Shown here piece after piece: positions 33,095-41,908 of a DNA stretch of 64,000 nt (its first letter is position 1; every line of letters starts with the position of its first letter). The stretch is from NCBI RefSeq assembly GCF_009363535.1, contig NZ_CP045369.1, positions 2,863,001 to 2,927,000 on the forward strand. Direction: 5' to 3'. Below the pieces are notes generated by a model. It had not been told where the DNA came from, did not search any database, and saw only the letters and a list, made by a program, of their open reading frames with translations. The stretch is from Microbulbifer sp. THAF38. Its GTDB lineage: Bacteria; Pseudomonadota; Gammaproteobacteria; Pseudomonadales; Cellvibrionaceae. A program made the translations under genes and the position numbers.

Positions 33095-33788
33095 GGGCGC
33101 TCACTCCAGCAGCGAATCCAATGAAAGCCAATGGATCAGCCTATCTGACATGATGGCCGGCCTAATGATGGTCTTTCTCTGTATTGCCGTCTTCGTTATG
33201 CGCTCCCTAATAGACGAACGCGCCAAGATTCGAGAGCTTGCGGAGTCTTATCGAGATACACAGTTGGCTATCTATCAAACTTTACAGCAGGAGTTCTCTC
33301 AAGACTTGAATCGCTGGGGAGCCTCGCTGGATAAGCAAACCCTCGCTATCTCCTTTAATAATAGCGATGCGCTGTTCAAGACCGGGGATTTTGCCTTAAG
33401 TGACAATGCCCGTGAAATTATGTCCTCATTTGTACCCCGGTATATTGCGGCACTGACCCCCTATATGGACTCTATCGCAGCAATCCAAATTGAAGGGCAC
33501 ACAAGTTCTGAGTGGGGTGAGCAGTCGGCTCCTGAAGAGGGATACTTTCATAACTTGCGTCTATCCCAACAAAGATCAAGGGCGGTGATGCAGTATGCAC
33601 ACTCGCTGCTGCCATCAGATCAAGCAGTACTGGTGCGCGCAAAAGTTGCAGCCGTAGGCTACTCCTCTGCCCGCCCTGTACTCAATGACAATGGTATGGA
33701 GGATCCGGATCGCTCTCGTCGGGTTGCTTTCCGAGTTGTGCGGGATTCCGAAAGCCATATCCTGCAAATTCTTGAGGAGGCTTTGTGA
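33087..33788 (+). CDS. ZorB-like OmpA/MotB-domain protein
   Basis: 233 residues. A single membrane helix (about 20-42) starts SLSDMMAGLMMVFLCIAVF with Asp21 at the position of the proton-binding Asp of MotB/ZorB. A coiled segment follows, then an OmpA-like peptidoglycan-binding domain (about 85-225): FNNSDALFKTGDFALSDNA, IQIEGHTSSEWG, NLRLSQQRSRAVMQYA, and DRSRRVAFRVV. It would clamp the channel to peptidoglycan and gate ions. Overlaps genes on both sides. Confidence 0.86.
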   Translation: MFEGAHSSSESNESQWISLSDMMAGLMMVFLCIAVFVMRSLIDERAKIRELAESYRDTQLAIYQTLQQEFSQDLNRWGASLDKQTLAISFNNSDALFKTGDFALSDNAREIMSSFVPRYIAALTPYMDSIAAIQIEGHTSSEWGEQSAPEEGYFHNLRLSQQRSRAVMQYAHSLLPSDQAVLVRAKVAAVGYSSARPVLNDNGMEDPDRSRRVAFRVVRDSESHILQILEEAL

Positions 33789-34810
33789 AGCTAACCAATC
33801 TTCAGCCTATTCACAACCGCAAAACTCAAGAGCTGTCGTGTATCCTCAAACCCATCCCTCAGCCATCAAATACCAGTAGACCATGTCGAAACAGCTTGGC
33901 CAATGCTATTCGATCGGGGATTCAGCTGGACGCTTCAGACCTAGACAGGCTTACCTGTGGTTGGCGTTACCGAGGTATCCCGGTGTTTGCATTTGGCCTT
34001 GAGCCCACCCCTATCACACAGGTTGATTCTTTTGGGCTAATTCACGTTTCTCCCAAATGCCCCACAGTCAGCAACTATCAGGGACCTCTTTGGGTGAGTA
34101 GCGACTTCTCTGCTGCGCAAAAGGCCTTTCCGCAAGATGAACTAAAGCCCTGCCCTCACTGCTTGCGACACCTTTATAGCCTGGACATCGCAGACTTACT
34201 GCATAAAGACCGCTTCGGAAATGTTACCGATATCGACTGGTTAATTTATGCACGATACTTTGCCGGCCATTTTTTTGACACTCAGCCATTATTCTGGCGA
34301 AACGGTGAACGTCCGCAGAGGGTAGACTCACTGTTTAGCGCTGATATCCCAAAGTACGCTTGTTCAATATGCCAATGTCAGATAAAGGCTAGTAACTGGG
34401 CGCTGAATCCAGAATTAGCCGTACGGAGTGAACTTCCAAGAGAGATTTGCCTGCCCTGCGCTGAAAGGCGCGCCCGTGCCATAATAATGGCATCTCCACA
34501 AGAAGCGTTACGTGCAGCAACATTGCGCTATGAGTCCCTTATTAAACAGCTGGGTAGTGAACCCCAAGCATCCTGGGCAATCGCCGAGCAAGTAGTCCCC
34601 GCCGCTTGGCTGCCTCTGATCCAGAAACTGAAAACTCTGATGGGCCCACCCAAGGTATTTCAACTAATCGCCCCTCAGGTGCTTGCCGTTTTGTGCTGGC
34701 CCAGCATGAAACGCGCCATCATTGCTGATACCCCCAAAGAAGCAATGCTCCCCTCAAACTATTCGGTATGGAGGAAAATCCAAATTGAGCAAGAGCTTGG
34801 CCTCAGCTAA
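33785..34810 (+). CDS. Unrecognised cysteine-rich protein, last gene of the Zor-like operon
   Basis: 341 residues, GTG start overlapping the ZorB-like stop by 4 bases. Three cysteine clusters may bind zinc: CPHC (about 119-122), CSICQC (about 197-202) and CLPC (about 226-229). CSIC plus CLPC could form a four-Cys site. No helicase, nuclease (HNH) or EH-signature motif is identifiable, unlike known Zorya effectors ZorC/D/E. The C-terminal third is helical. By position it should be the effector or sensor of the system, but this is inference. Confidence 0.7.
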   Translation: MKLTNLQPIHNRKTQELSCILKPIPQPSNTSRPCRNSLANAIRSGIQLDASDLDRLTCGWRYRGIPVFAFGLEPTPITQVDSFGLIHVSPKCPTVSNYQGPLWVSSDFSAAQKAFPQDELKPCPHCLRHLYSLDIADLLHKDRFGNVTDIDWLIYARYFAGHFFDTQPLFWRNGERPQRVDSLFSADIPKYACSICQCQIKASNWALNPELAVRSELPREICLPCAERRARAIIMASPQEALRAATLRYESLIKQLGSEPQASWAIAEQVVPAAWLPLIQKLKTLMGPPKVFQLIAPQVLAVLCWPSMKRAIIADTPKEAMLPSNYSVWRKIQIEQELGLS

Positions 34811-35551
34811 CTAAAAAGCGTACCGTGCTGGGTATAGGCATATAGCTCGCGCCCCCCTGGGATTTATCTTTTTAGAAATCATTCATGCAGTGAACCTTAA
34901 GGGGGCTGGCTACGGACGGTAAGGAGGCAAGAAGTATTCTTAGAGCGGATGGGCCTAGCAAGCAAAAAATAAACACGGAACCTTATCACCCAAACGAACA
35001 AGCTCTGTTAAATATTTATTTTTAATACAAAAAATCAGGAAAACTTAAATTTCATACCTGCCAGTTATAAGCCAGCATAAAATCTCTAAAGAAATCCAAG
35101 CCGCATAGGACAGGCAAGTGCACAAGCAAACGGAACGATAGCCACCTTAATCACCCCTCTATTAAGTACACTCAATAGATCCCATTCGTACCCTATTGTT
35201 TCTAGAAAGACCAACCTCTAAAGCCCCCAGAAGATAAAGATCACGCCATTAGGTTTGGAGCAAAATTTACAAAAGGATTTTGACTTCACATTTTCAAACT
35301 GAGATATTAAGCAACATCACTTAAGAAACATCTTAAGTAACTGAATGACGCGCAATGAGCCTGACAAGCGCCCTTCAGCGGTTAAAAATATCGGTAACTT
35401 TTAGAAGCCCAGGGGCAAACTCCCTAAAAATAAACACTCATTATCGATAGAAATATTCTTACGGAAATGCCACTGCCGTGTGGCTTCATAAAACCCCCAA
35501 CTCACCAAAATTACTTATGACAAGCGTCACACCACTGAATAGAGGTCAAGG
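34811..35551. other. Intergenic stretch without recognised gene
   Basis: About 740 AT-rich bases with no coding signal in either strand that I would support. It ends with the promoter region of the DJ-1-family gene. Confidence 0.5.
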
Positions 35552-36154
35552 ATGAAGCTGGGAGTTTTACTTTTTGAAGAATTTGAACTGCTTGACGTGT
35601 TTGGCCCCTTAGAAATGCTGGGTCAAGTAGATAACCTTAGCATTGAGCTTATATCTAAAAATGCGGGGCCAGTATATTCAGCTCAAGGGCCCGCAACCAT
35701 CACACAAAAAGATTTTCGTGACAGTACTGAATACCAAATCATTTTGATTCCTGGGGGCATTGGCACAAGAAAGGAAGTGCATAATTTTATTATGATTGAC
35801 TGGATCGCAAGAAAGGCCAAAAGCGCCAACTATATTACTTCTGTTTGTACTGGTAGCGCCTTACTGGCCAAGGCAGGCATACTGAATGGCAAAAAGGCCA
35901 CTACAAATAAATTAGCATTTTCTTGGGCGTGCTCACAAAGTGAACAAACGGACTGGGTTGCAAAAGCACGCTGGGTTCAAGATGCTAATATTTTTACATC
36001 ATCTGGGGTATCCGCAGGCATTGATATGGCTCTAGCTCTCATCAAAGAAATTTGGGGCGAAATGAAAGCGAACGAAATAGCAGATAGAGCAGAATATAAA
36101 TGGAACCAAAATCCTGACATTGATCCATTTGCAATTAAGTATGGGCTAACTTAG
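35552..36154 (+). CDS. DJ-1/PfpI-family protein
   Basis: 200 residues. Starts KLGVLLFEEFELLDVFGPLEML, typical for the DJ-1/PfpI/AraC-N subgroup. The nucleophile cysteine is in ITSVCTGSALLAKAG (about residue 101), with IILIPGGIGTRKE before it. Related isonitrile hydratases and glyoxalase III enzymes share this fold; the substrate is not evident. ATG with AGAGGTCAAGG upstream. Confidence 0.88.
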   Translation: MKLGVLLFEEFELLDVFGPLEMLGQVDNLSIELISKNAGPVYSAQGPATITQKDFRDSTEYQIILIPGGIGTRKEVHNFIMIDWIARKAKSANYITSVCTGSALLAKAGILNGKKATTNKLAFSWACSQSEQTDWVAKARWVQDANIFTSSGVSAGIDMALALIKEIWGEMKANEIADRAEYKWNQNPDIDPFAIKYGLT

Positions 36155-36352
36155 CGAGGTATCACGTTTACGCTAGCATCCATAGAAAGCAAATCGAAAC
36201 CTAAGCCAAACATGCAAAATAGATCTACAGAGAAATATAAAGCTAGAAACTTCATAGGAACAACCAAACCCTTAAAAAGGCAAATAAAAAAGATAAATGG
36301 AATTTCTCTTAACCCAGCCATCATAACCCACCAGCAACTGCATGGATCTATC

Positions 36353-36754
36353 ATGAAAAATCAAGAAATAAAAAAAATTGAAACTCTCCTGGAAGACTGG
36401 GTCGAGTCTACACGACACGATCGAAAGGACAACATTTTAAGCAATCACTTACCAGATGCAATTATCTTCGATGTGCTTGCACCGCTACAATATCAAGGTG
36501 CGAAAGCTTATAGAGAAAGCTTTGATGAATGGCAGCCTCCCTTTAAAATCCCCTCGCTATTTGAGTTGAGTGAATTAAAAATTACCGCAGGGGATAAAAC
36601 AGGATTTGCTCACTGCCTTATTAACTGTGGCGGCACTCTTCCTGATGGCAAGGAAGTTCGTGATACTGTTCGAGCAACCTTCTGTTTTATTAAGACTGAG
36701 GATTCCTGGCAAGTTGCGCATCATCATATTTCTACGCCAGCCAAGCTTGAATAG
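36353..36754 (+). CDS. SnoaL/NTF2-like (ketosteroid-isomerase-type) protein
   Basis: About 133 residues from ATG 36353. An in-frame start at 36212 would add 47 residues without family similarity. The cone-shaped NTF2 fold is suggested by KIETLLEDWVESTRHDRKDNIL, the fold's pocket strand AIIFDVLAPLQYQGAKAYRE, and the end FCFIKTEDSWQVAHHHIS. Members can be isomerases, hydrolases or stress proteins, so function is open. Confidence 0.8.
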   Translation: MKNQEIKKIETLLEDWVESTRHDRKDNILSNHLPDAIIFDVLAPLQYQGAKAYRESFDEWQPPFKIPSLFELSELKITAGDKTGFAHCLINCGGTLPDGKEVRDTVRATFCFIKTEDSWQVAHHHISTPAKLE

Positions 36755-37275
36755 TTAAGTTCACAACATAGGATTACTAAAAAACATCGAACCACTGACA
36801 TGCTTTTATACTGAGTGCATTTTATACAGTATCATGCTATGGGAGTGATCTTTTTTCCACTTTGCTGCTCTCCCCCTGTGACCAAGGTTAGCAGCACTAA
36901 ATCCCAGTACACCATATTACTAGCTAAAATAGACACTTCCATTTAGCTTTGTGGAAACAATAGTTTCTTTATATGAGCGGAGCTCAAAATTTAAAAACAT
37001 ATGAAATAGATATCAAGCATAACTTAAGCAGCGAGATTGATTAATCAATCTCGCTATAAAAAATTCAATTTCAACAGCTCGAGATTCTGCTCTCCTACCA
37101 ATCAAAACTCAGTTACAGTCTCAACTAGATATAATTACAAAGCACGCTAAATTTCAGCCTTAAATACCCCAAAAGGCTATCTGCCATTCTCTTACTTTTC
37201 AGTCATATCGATTACACCGAACATATTACTAATATTTGCCACTCTATTAGCTGGCGACAAAGTCACATAGATTAC
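36755..37275. other. Intergenic region left of IS30, with a 26-bp perfect palindrome
   Basis: About 520 AT-rich bases without a gene. A perfect palindrome lies at 37030-37055. The target-site triplet TAC (37273-37275) ends the region. Confidence 0.55.
37030..37055. repeat. Perfect 26-bp palindrome
   Basis: The left arm AGCGAGATTGATT (37030-37042) is exactly matched by AATCAATCTCGCT (37043-37055). There is no loop, so it is more like a protein-binding site or a cruciform than an ordinary terminator. A-rich sequence follows. Confidence 0.7.
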
Positions 37276-38320
37276 CCTAGATTCTCACAATAACCGACAC
37301 ACTTGGCGATAGCGAAGGAGGCCAGCTGGTTGTAGGCTAGTAAGCTTCCACACAAACAAGCCAGGAACCTCATGGGAACCCGTACCAACCAGCTGACCTT
37401 GAAAGAACGATACCAGATTGAGGTCCTTAATGGGCAGAACTATTCAGCCCGAGCCATTGGACTACGCCTCAATAGATCCAATAAGACCATCTCTCGTGAG
37501 CTTGGTCGTTACAGCCCTTACTGTGCCGAGAGTGCCCACCGTCAGGCACTGCAACGACGGCACGGAGCTATTAAACATACCAAGCTCGACTTTGCCATGC
37601 AGGTACAAATCGACCACCAGCTGAAAAATGCAAGTCCTGAACAAATCGCTGGGCGAATGCAGCTTGAGAGGTGTGCGAAAACGGTTAGTTGTTCAACAAT
37701 TTACCGCTGGGTCAGTCGACTTAACTGGAGGTCACGTCTGCCAAGGAAAGCCAAACCTTATCAGAAACGGGCAGGTTCCGAGGCAGGCGTAAAGCTTATT
37801 CCAGAGCGCATAGATATTGATCAAAGACCTGCGATTGTCGATGAAAACACTGAGATCGGTCACTGGGAAGGCGATACAGTTTATGGTCAAGATGGCTATC
37901 TGGTGACACTGGTTGAACGAGTTTCCAAATTATTGCTCACTCGCAGAGTCCCAAATAAGAGCAAGAAAACAGTGAGCCGGGCGATCAAGCAGATGTTGAA
38001 GCCATATCAGGCCATCTGTAAAACCATCACCTTCGATAATGGAGGAGAATTTGCAGGTCATCAATCGATTGCGCAGAAGCTAGGATGCAGAATATATTTT
38101 GCGAAACCTTACCACTCTTGGGAACGCGGGCTGAACGAAAACACTAATGGCCTTTTGAGGCGCTTCTTCCCAAAAGGAGTGGAAATTGGCAAGATACCAA
38201 AAAGCCGTATTGATGACGCAGTGTTTCGAATCAATACTCGACCTAGGAAAGTACTAAATTACTTGAGCCCGCTGGAATTTTTGGCGGGTAAACGTGTGTC
38301 ACTTATGTTGGCAATCTAGG
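37276..38320 (+). mobile_element. Complete IS30-family insertion sequence
   Basis: 1045 bp. The left end CCTAGATTCTCACAATAA and the right end (inverted) CCTAGATTGCCAACATAA match at 8 terminal bases and again inside. A 3-bp target duplication TAC flanks it (37273-37275 and 38321-38323). The transposase spans nearly the whole element and its stop lies in the right repeat. Confidence 0.88.
37372..38319 (+). CDS. IS30-family DDE transposase
   Basis: 315 residues. N-terminal helix-turn-helix (LTLKERYQIEVL, YSARAIGLRLNRSNKTISRELGR). RNase H-like core with Asp in IGHWEGDTVYG, Asp in TITFDNGGEFAGH and Glu in WERGLNENTNGLLRRFFP, the D-D-E triad. All motifs intact, so probably active. GGAACC precedes the ATG. 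Confidence 0.95.
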   Translation: MGTRTNQLTLKERYQIEVLNGQNYSARAIGLRLNRSNKTISRELGRYSPYCAESAHRQALQRRHGAIKHTKLDFAMQVQIDHQLKNASPEQIAGRMQLERCAKTVSCSTIYRWVSRLNWRSRLPRKAKPYQKRAGSEAGVKLIPERIDIDQRPAIVDENTEIGHWEGDTVYGQDGYLVTLVERVSKLLLTRRVPNKSKKTVSRAIKQMLKPYQAICKTITFDNGGEFAGHQSIAQKLGCRIYFAKPYHSWERGLNENTNGLLRRFFPKGVEIGKIPKSRIDDAVFRINTRPRKVLNYLSPLEFLAGKRVSLMLAI

Positions 38321-38504
38321 TACATTCGATCAATAAATTTATTCAGCAATACTATCAAACTAAGTAGGCTGTAAGACATCCAATAAAATTTATAAGCATG
38401 CAGACAGCCCTCACCCCTGGCTCATAAGCTCCTTGTAAAGCATAATTTATATATTAATGTTTAATCTTGCAGGCAAGAGCAACAGGGTTGCGTGGGAATT
38501 TCTG

Positions 38505-38885
38505 ATGAACCTAAATCAAGTAACACTTCCAGTATCAAACATGGATGAGGCTACACATTTTTACCGTGAAATGGGCTTTGTTCAAATAGTCGATACACCT
38601 CATTATGCTAGATTCGAGTGCCCCGATGGAGATGCTACTTTCTCACTAACCCTTTCGAGCAATTCTACAGAGAATTCGGCTGTAGTTTATTTTGAACATG
38701 AGAAATTGGACTCCTGGGTCAGGGAGCTAAAGAGAAAAGGCTTCATCTTTTCTGAAGACCCAAAAGATCAACCTTATTTATGGCGTGAGGCGGTCCTTTT
38801 TGACCCAAGTGGCAATAAGCTGAAGCTGTATTGGGCTGGTGCAAACCGTAAGAATCCACCTTGGAGAGTAGAGCGCCGTCTATAG
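38505..38885 (+). CDS. VOC-superfamily (glyoxalase/bleomycin-resistance-like) protein
   Basis: About 126 residues from ATG 38505 (GGGA upstream). An ATG at 38457 adds 16 residues not typical of the family. Beta-alpha-beta units: LNQVTLPVSNMDEATHFYREMGF, RFECPDGDATFSLTL, and LFDPSGNKLKLYWAG with the usual C-terminal Glu replaced by Lys (LKLYW). Metal binding is therefore uncertain. Could be an isomerase, dioxygenase or binding protein. Confidence 0.82.
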   Translation: MNLNQVTLPVSNMDEATHFYREMGFVQIVDTPHYARFECPDGDATFSLTLSSNSTENSAVVYFEHEKLDSWVRELKRKGFIFSEDPKDQPYLWREAVLFDPSGNKLKLYWAGANRKNPPWRVERRL

Positions 38886-39029
38886 TCTTGGTGCTCTCAA
38901 ACCAATGATGACAGTCGGTAAAGAATAGAAATAATGAAAAGGGACAGCGGGCTAAACGTTGATTGGCCCACCCCTAGTACACTGCTAGAGGCGGGCAAGA
39001 ATTGGATTCTTTTTTGAGTATCGAAGTAA

Positions 39030-39404
39030 TCAGCGGCGGGCAGCGAAAATACCACCGGCCATCACCGCCAATGAGGAGAGCATCCCCACGCCGACCAAAC
39101 TATAAAGACTAATTGACTGACGAGCGGCTTCACTGAGCACCTCGCCGAATGGAAACTGCCAGGCAACGATGCCCGAGGCCGCCAGTACGGCGATATACTG
39201 AAACCGGCTGGCGCGACGCTCATTATGCTTGGTGGGAGCGGGCAGCTTGGCCATGACGCTTTCACAAAAACCGTCATCGTCCAGGTAGGGTTCATCGAAC
39301 TGCAGCTGCTCTGCCAGCCATGCATCGAACTGTGGGTCTTTGCCCTCTATAGCTAAATCGCCCAAGGCATTACCTTTCGTATTGCGCTGCTCAAAGTTAA
39401 CCAT
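39030..39404 (-). CDS. Putative membrane anti-sigma factor
   Basis: About 124 residues from ATG 39404, which has GGAGG 8 bases upstream and overlaps the sigma gene's stop. A longer frame from 39467 only re-reads the sigma gene. It has an acidic N-terminal domain (FDAWLAEQLQFDEPYLDDDGFCESVMAKLP) and two hydrophobic helices (about 60-78 and 98-118). The pattern (cytoplasmic binding part, membrane anchor, gene just after the ECF sigma) suggests it restrains that sigma. No classical zinc-binding (HxxxCxxC) motif, so this is inference. Confidence 0.7.
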   Translation of the reverse strand: MVNFEQRNTKGNALGDLAIEGKDPQFDAWLAEQLQFDEPYLDDDGFCESVMAKLPAPTKHNERRASRFQYIAVLAASGIVAWQFPFGEVLSEAARQSISLYSLVGVGMLSSLAVMAGGIFAARR

Positions 39405-39951
39405 TGACCACCTCCTCGCGCCACGGCTGTAACAAGCTCTGAAGCTTTGCCCGCGCGCGGTTGACATGGGATTTTACCGTACCAAGCGGCAACTTCATAA
39501 TACTCGCCGCTTCCTCATGGGAGAAGCCCCGCTGCATGCACAGATGTATCGCCTGGCGCTGGGCATCGCTAAGGGAGTCCATTGCGGAGTTCAGATCTCT
39601 AGCCATGCCCAAACGTTGGGACTCTTCCACTGTCTCTTCCGCCTGAGCCCTATCGACCGCTTCCTGGTCCACCTCTGGGGCGTTCTTGCGTTTGTGGCTC
39701 ATGACGAGATTGTAGGCGATACGGTACAACCAGGTGCTAAACCGGGCATCTCCCCGAAATGCCGGCAGCGCCTTGTAGGCCTTAATAAAGGCTTCTTGCG
39801 CCATATCGTCTGCCAGGCCCTGGTCGCCATCACACAGCTGACGGAGCGAGAATCGCAGCTGAGATTGATAGCGACGAACCAGCTGGGCATAAGCCCGCTG
39901 GTCCCCGTCTTCGACGGTGCGCCTGATCAAATCCTCATCATTGAGGTCCAT
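39397..39951 (-). CDS. RpoE-like ECF RNA polymerase sigma factor
   Basis: 184 residues. Region 2: DQRAYAQLVRRYQSQLRFSLRQL, DMAQEAFIKAYKALPAFRG, FSTWLYRIAYNLVMSHKR. Region 4: LSDAQRQAIHLCMQRGFSHEEAASIMKLPLGTVKSHVNRARAKL. It lies 11 bases downstream of the DUF6249 gene and overlaps the anti-sigma gene, so the three are probably one operon. The signal is unknown. Confidence 0.92.
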   Translation of the reverse strand: MDLNDEDLIRRTVEDGDQRAYAQLVRRYQSQLRFSLRQLCDGDQGLADDMAQEAFIKAYKALPAFRGDARFSTWLYRIAYNLVMSHKRKNAPEVDQEAVDRAQAEETVEESQRLGMARDLNSAMDSLSDAQRQAIHLCMQRGFSHEEAASIMKLPLGTVKSHVNRARAKLQSLLQPWREEVVNG

Positions 39952-39961
39952 ATTCCGGTCC

Positions 39962-40762
39962 TTACGCCTGCTTGTTATCGAGCTTCCAGTTGATAAAGCG
40001 GGCCAGGCCGATAAATAACGGAATCAAACCCAGGCTACCTACCCCTACCCCAGCCATCGCAGAAAGCCAGATAAACACCGCAGCTCCTACCGCAATCAGA
40101 GTAAAACCTTTATCTGCGGAATTGTTGGGAGTGTTGCCTTCCAGCATATCCAGCATTTCCGATGGCACATCGCGACCTTCTGCCACCATGCGATTGATGT
40201 TTTCCATCACCAGCTGCTTTTTGCGGTAGCTGTTGCGGGTTACCAGCCACACAATCAGTACCGGCATACCGAACACACACAGCAGAGCCAGTACTGGCAA
40301 AGTCACCACTTGGTGGAAACCAGAATCTGAGTGAGACTCCTCCCAGCTCTTATGAGAAGCGTCATATTTCTTGGATAAACCGATCTCTACATTGTCTGGC
40401 ACACGGTCTAGGGCCTCTTCGGCCACCCGCCCACGCTCATCGAGAATGCCCTTGCGTTCGAGCTTCTCAATAATGCGTTGACTCAAGGGGCCACCAAACT
40501 CAGCCCCTAGGTCCACCTGAACCTCGCTGCGCTCACCGTCCTCTCCTTCAGTTTTGATCGTGAGCACCCCCTTTTCATCACGCATAATGCGTACACGTGA
40601 ATCTGGTTTGGGTACCTCACTTTCCATAGCTGGCGGCTTCGGCGGCTCGGGGATAGTGTTGCTATCATCCTGTGCCCAGCTGCCCATAGCGGTAAAAGTT
40701 ACTGCCAGCGCTGCCAGCCAGCAGGTAACTGCCCGCAAGGATTGTGAATTTCTCGCTCTCAT
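39962..40762 (-). CDS. DUF6249-like membrane protein
   Basis: 266 residues. Signal peptide (to about 30), a periplasmic segment with PEPPKPPAMESEVPKPDSR, then three membrane helices (about 152-172, 218-240, 242-258). The cytoplasmic part RNSYRKKQLVMENINRMVAEGRDVPSEML is the DUF6249 signature. Located directly upstream of the ECF sigma gene, so it may sense or respond to envelope stress (inference). Confidence 0.75.
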   Translation of the reverse strand: MRARNSQSLRAVTCWLAALAVTFTAMGSWAQDDSNTIPEPPKPPAMESEVPKPDSRVRIMRDEKGVLTIKTEGEDGERSEVQVDLGAEFGGPLSQRIIEKLERKGILDERGRVAEEALDRVPDNVEIGLSKKYDASHKSWEESHSDSGFHQVVTLPVLALLCVFGMPVLIVWLVTRNSYRKKQLVMENINRMVAEGRDVPSEMLDMLEGNTPNNSADKGFTLIAVGAAVFIWLSAMAGVGVGSLGLIPLFIGLARFINWKLDNKQA

Positions 40763-40827
40763 TAGTTACTCTCTAATCGTTGTCTTTTTGTACTGTTAAA
40801 CCGTCGGCTCGGGGAAACCGTGTAATG

Positions 40828-41124
40828 CTACATAACCGTAATGCGGCCTCGGCTATAGGGCCCAGGGGTAGCACCTTGGGGAGCTCTCTCCTCAGCAATT
40901 CGCACCGGATAGGGGAGTCCGCCACCCTCAACCTCACTGCGAACCTTGCACTCATTGAGCTTTTGCAAAAAGTGCTGGTCCGTCTTCTCGGTGAGCTGTC
41001 TATGGATATCATCCACAGAGAATCCCAGCTCGGCCGCCCTGGCCTGGCCGGCCTGCATGCCACCAAGCGCCAATATCAGTACGGCGCAAAATTGTACCTT
41101 CTTAAATGATCCCGCAGTAAACAT
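40828..41124 (-). CDS. Small exported hypothetical protein
   Basis: 98 residues. Signal peptide with cleavage near AARA|AELG (about 31). The mature part has one Cys (NECKVRSEVEGGG) and no known domain. GGAGG lies 5 bases before the ATG. It is upstream of DUF6249 on the same strand, 65 bases apart, and may belong to that operon. Confidence 0.7.
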   Translation of the reverse strand: MFTAGSFKKVQFCAVLILALGGMQAGQARAAELGFSVDDIHRQLTEKTDQHFLQKLNECKVRSEVEGGGLPYPVRIAEERAPQGATPGPYSRGRITVM

Positions 41125-41302
41125 TGTGACCTCCAGATCGCTTTTCCTTGTACACCTCTATGACGGGGCCAGAAACGATTTTGGATGCAAGCGCAAAAAT
41201 ATTTTTTTGACTCCTCCTTTAGAGAGTTCTCGTCCTTACTCAGCTGGACCATCAAGTACAAATGTCGTAATAATCGGCCCATCATCGCTGAGGAGCCCAT
41301 TG

Positions 41303-41908
41303 ATGCCTGATATCAAGGAAATACTGACCTTCTGGTTTGGTGATCCCTCTCTGGATCACCGCCCCACTGAGGAACTGCAAAAGCGCTGGTTTTCGGCTGA
41401 TCAGAAGCTGGACCGGCAAATGGCAGAAGACTTCGCTGAGATCACCAATTTGGCCATAGAGGGTAAGTTGGATCATTGGCGCCAGAGCCTTATGGGTAAG
41501 CTGGCCCTTTTGCTGCTGTGCGATCAGTTCGCCCGCAATATTCACCGCGGCACCTACCTTGCCTTCAAAGGAGATACCCTGGCTCTCGAAATCAGTGAGA
41601 CGATTCTGCAGCGGGGAGACGAGCAAAAGCTCGGGTTGTTTCAGCAGGTTTTTGTCGGCATGCCCCTGGAGCACAGCGAAAAACACTCAATCCAGCAGCG
41701 CTCCGTGGCATACTTCGCACAATTGCAGAAGCAGTACGGGGGTGATGAGGCCATCGCTCCTTATCTCGCCACCCACTACCGATATGCCCTGGCCCACCAG
41801 GAGATTATCGAGCAGTTTGGTCGCTTTCCGCATCGCAATGCGGCCTTAGGCCGCGATTCCACAGAAGATGAGAAGTATTGGCTGGCACAAGGGGGCGGCT
41901 TTAAATAA
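41303..41908 (+). CDS. DUF924-family protein
   Basis: About 201 residues from ATG 41303 (GAGGAG 7 bases upstream). The open frame extends to 40946 but the upstream part has no similarity. Signatures: ILTFWFGDP, RWFSADQKLDRQM, LALLLLCDQFARNIHRGT, FVGMPLEHSEK, and the ending RDSTEDEKYWLAQGGGF. TPR-like helical protein of unknown activity. Its stop overlaps the next gene's start. Confidence 0.9.
   Translation: MPDIKEILTFWFGDPSLDHRPTEELQKRWFSADQKLDRQMAEDFAEITNLAIEGKLDHWRQSLMGKLALLLLCDQFARNIHRGTYLAFKGDTLALEISETILQRGDEQKLGLFQQVFVGMPLEHSEKHSIQQRSVAYFAQLQKQYGGDEAIAPYLATHYRYALAHQEIIEQFGRFPHRNAALGRDSTEDEKYWLAQGGGFK

Noticed and set aside
30552..33788. Considered as flagellar MotA/MotB
   Set aside because: No flagellar genes near, the A protein has a long coiled tail, and overlap with an unfamiliar gene set fits ZorAB better.
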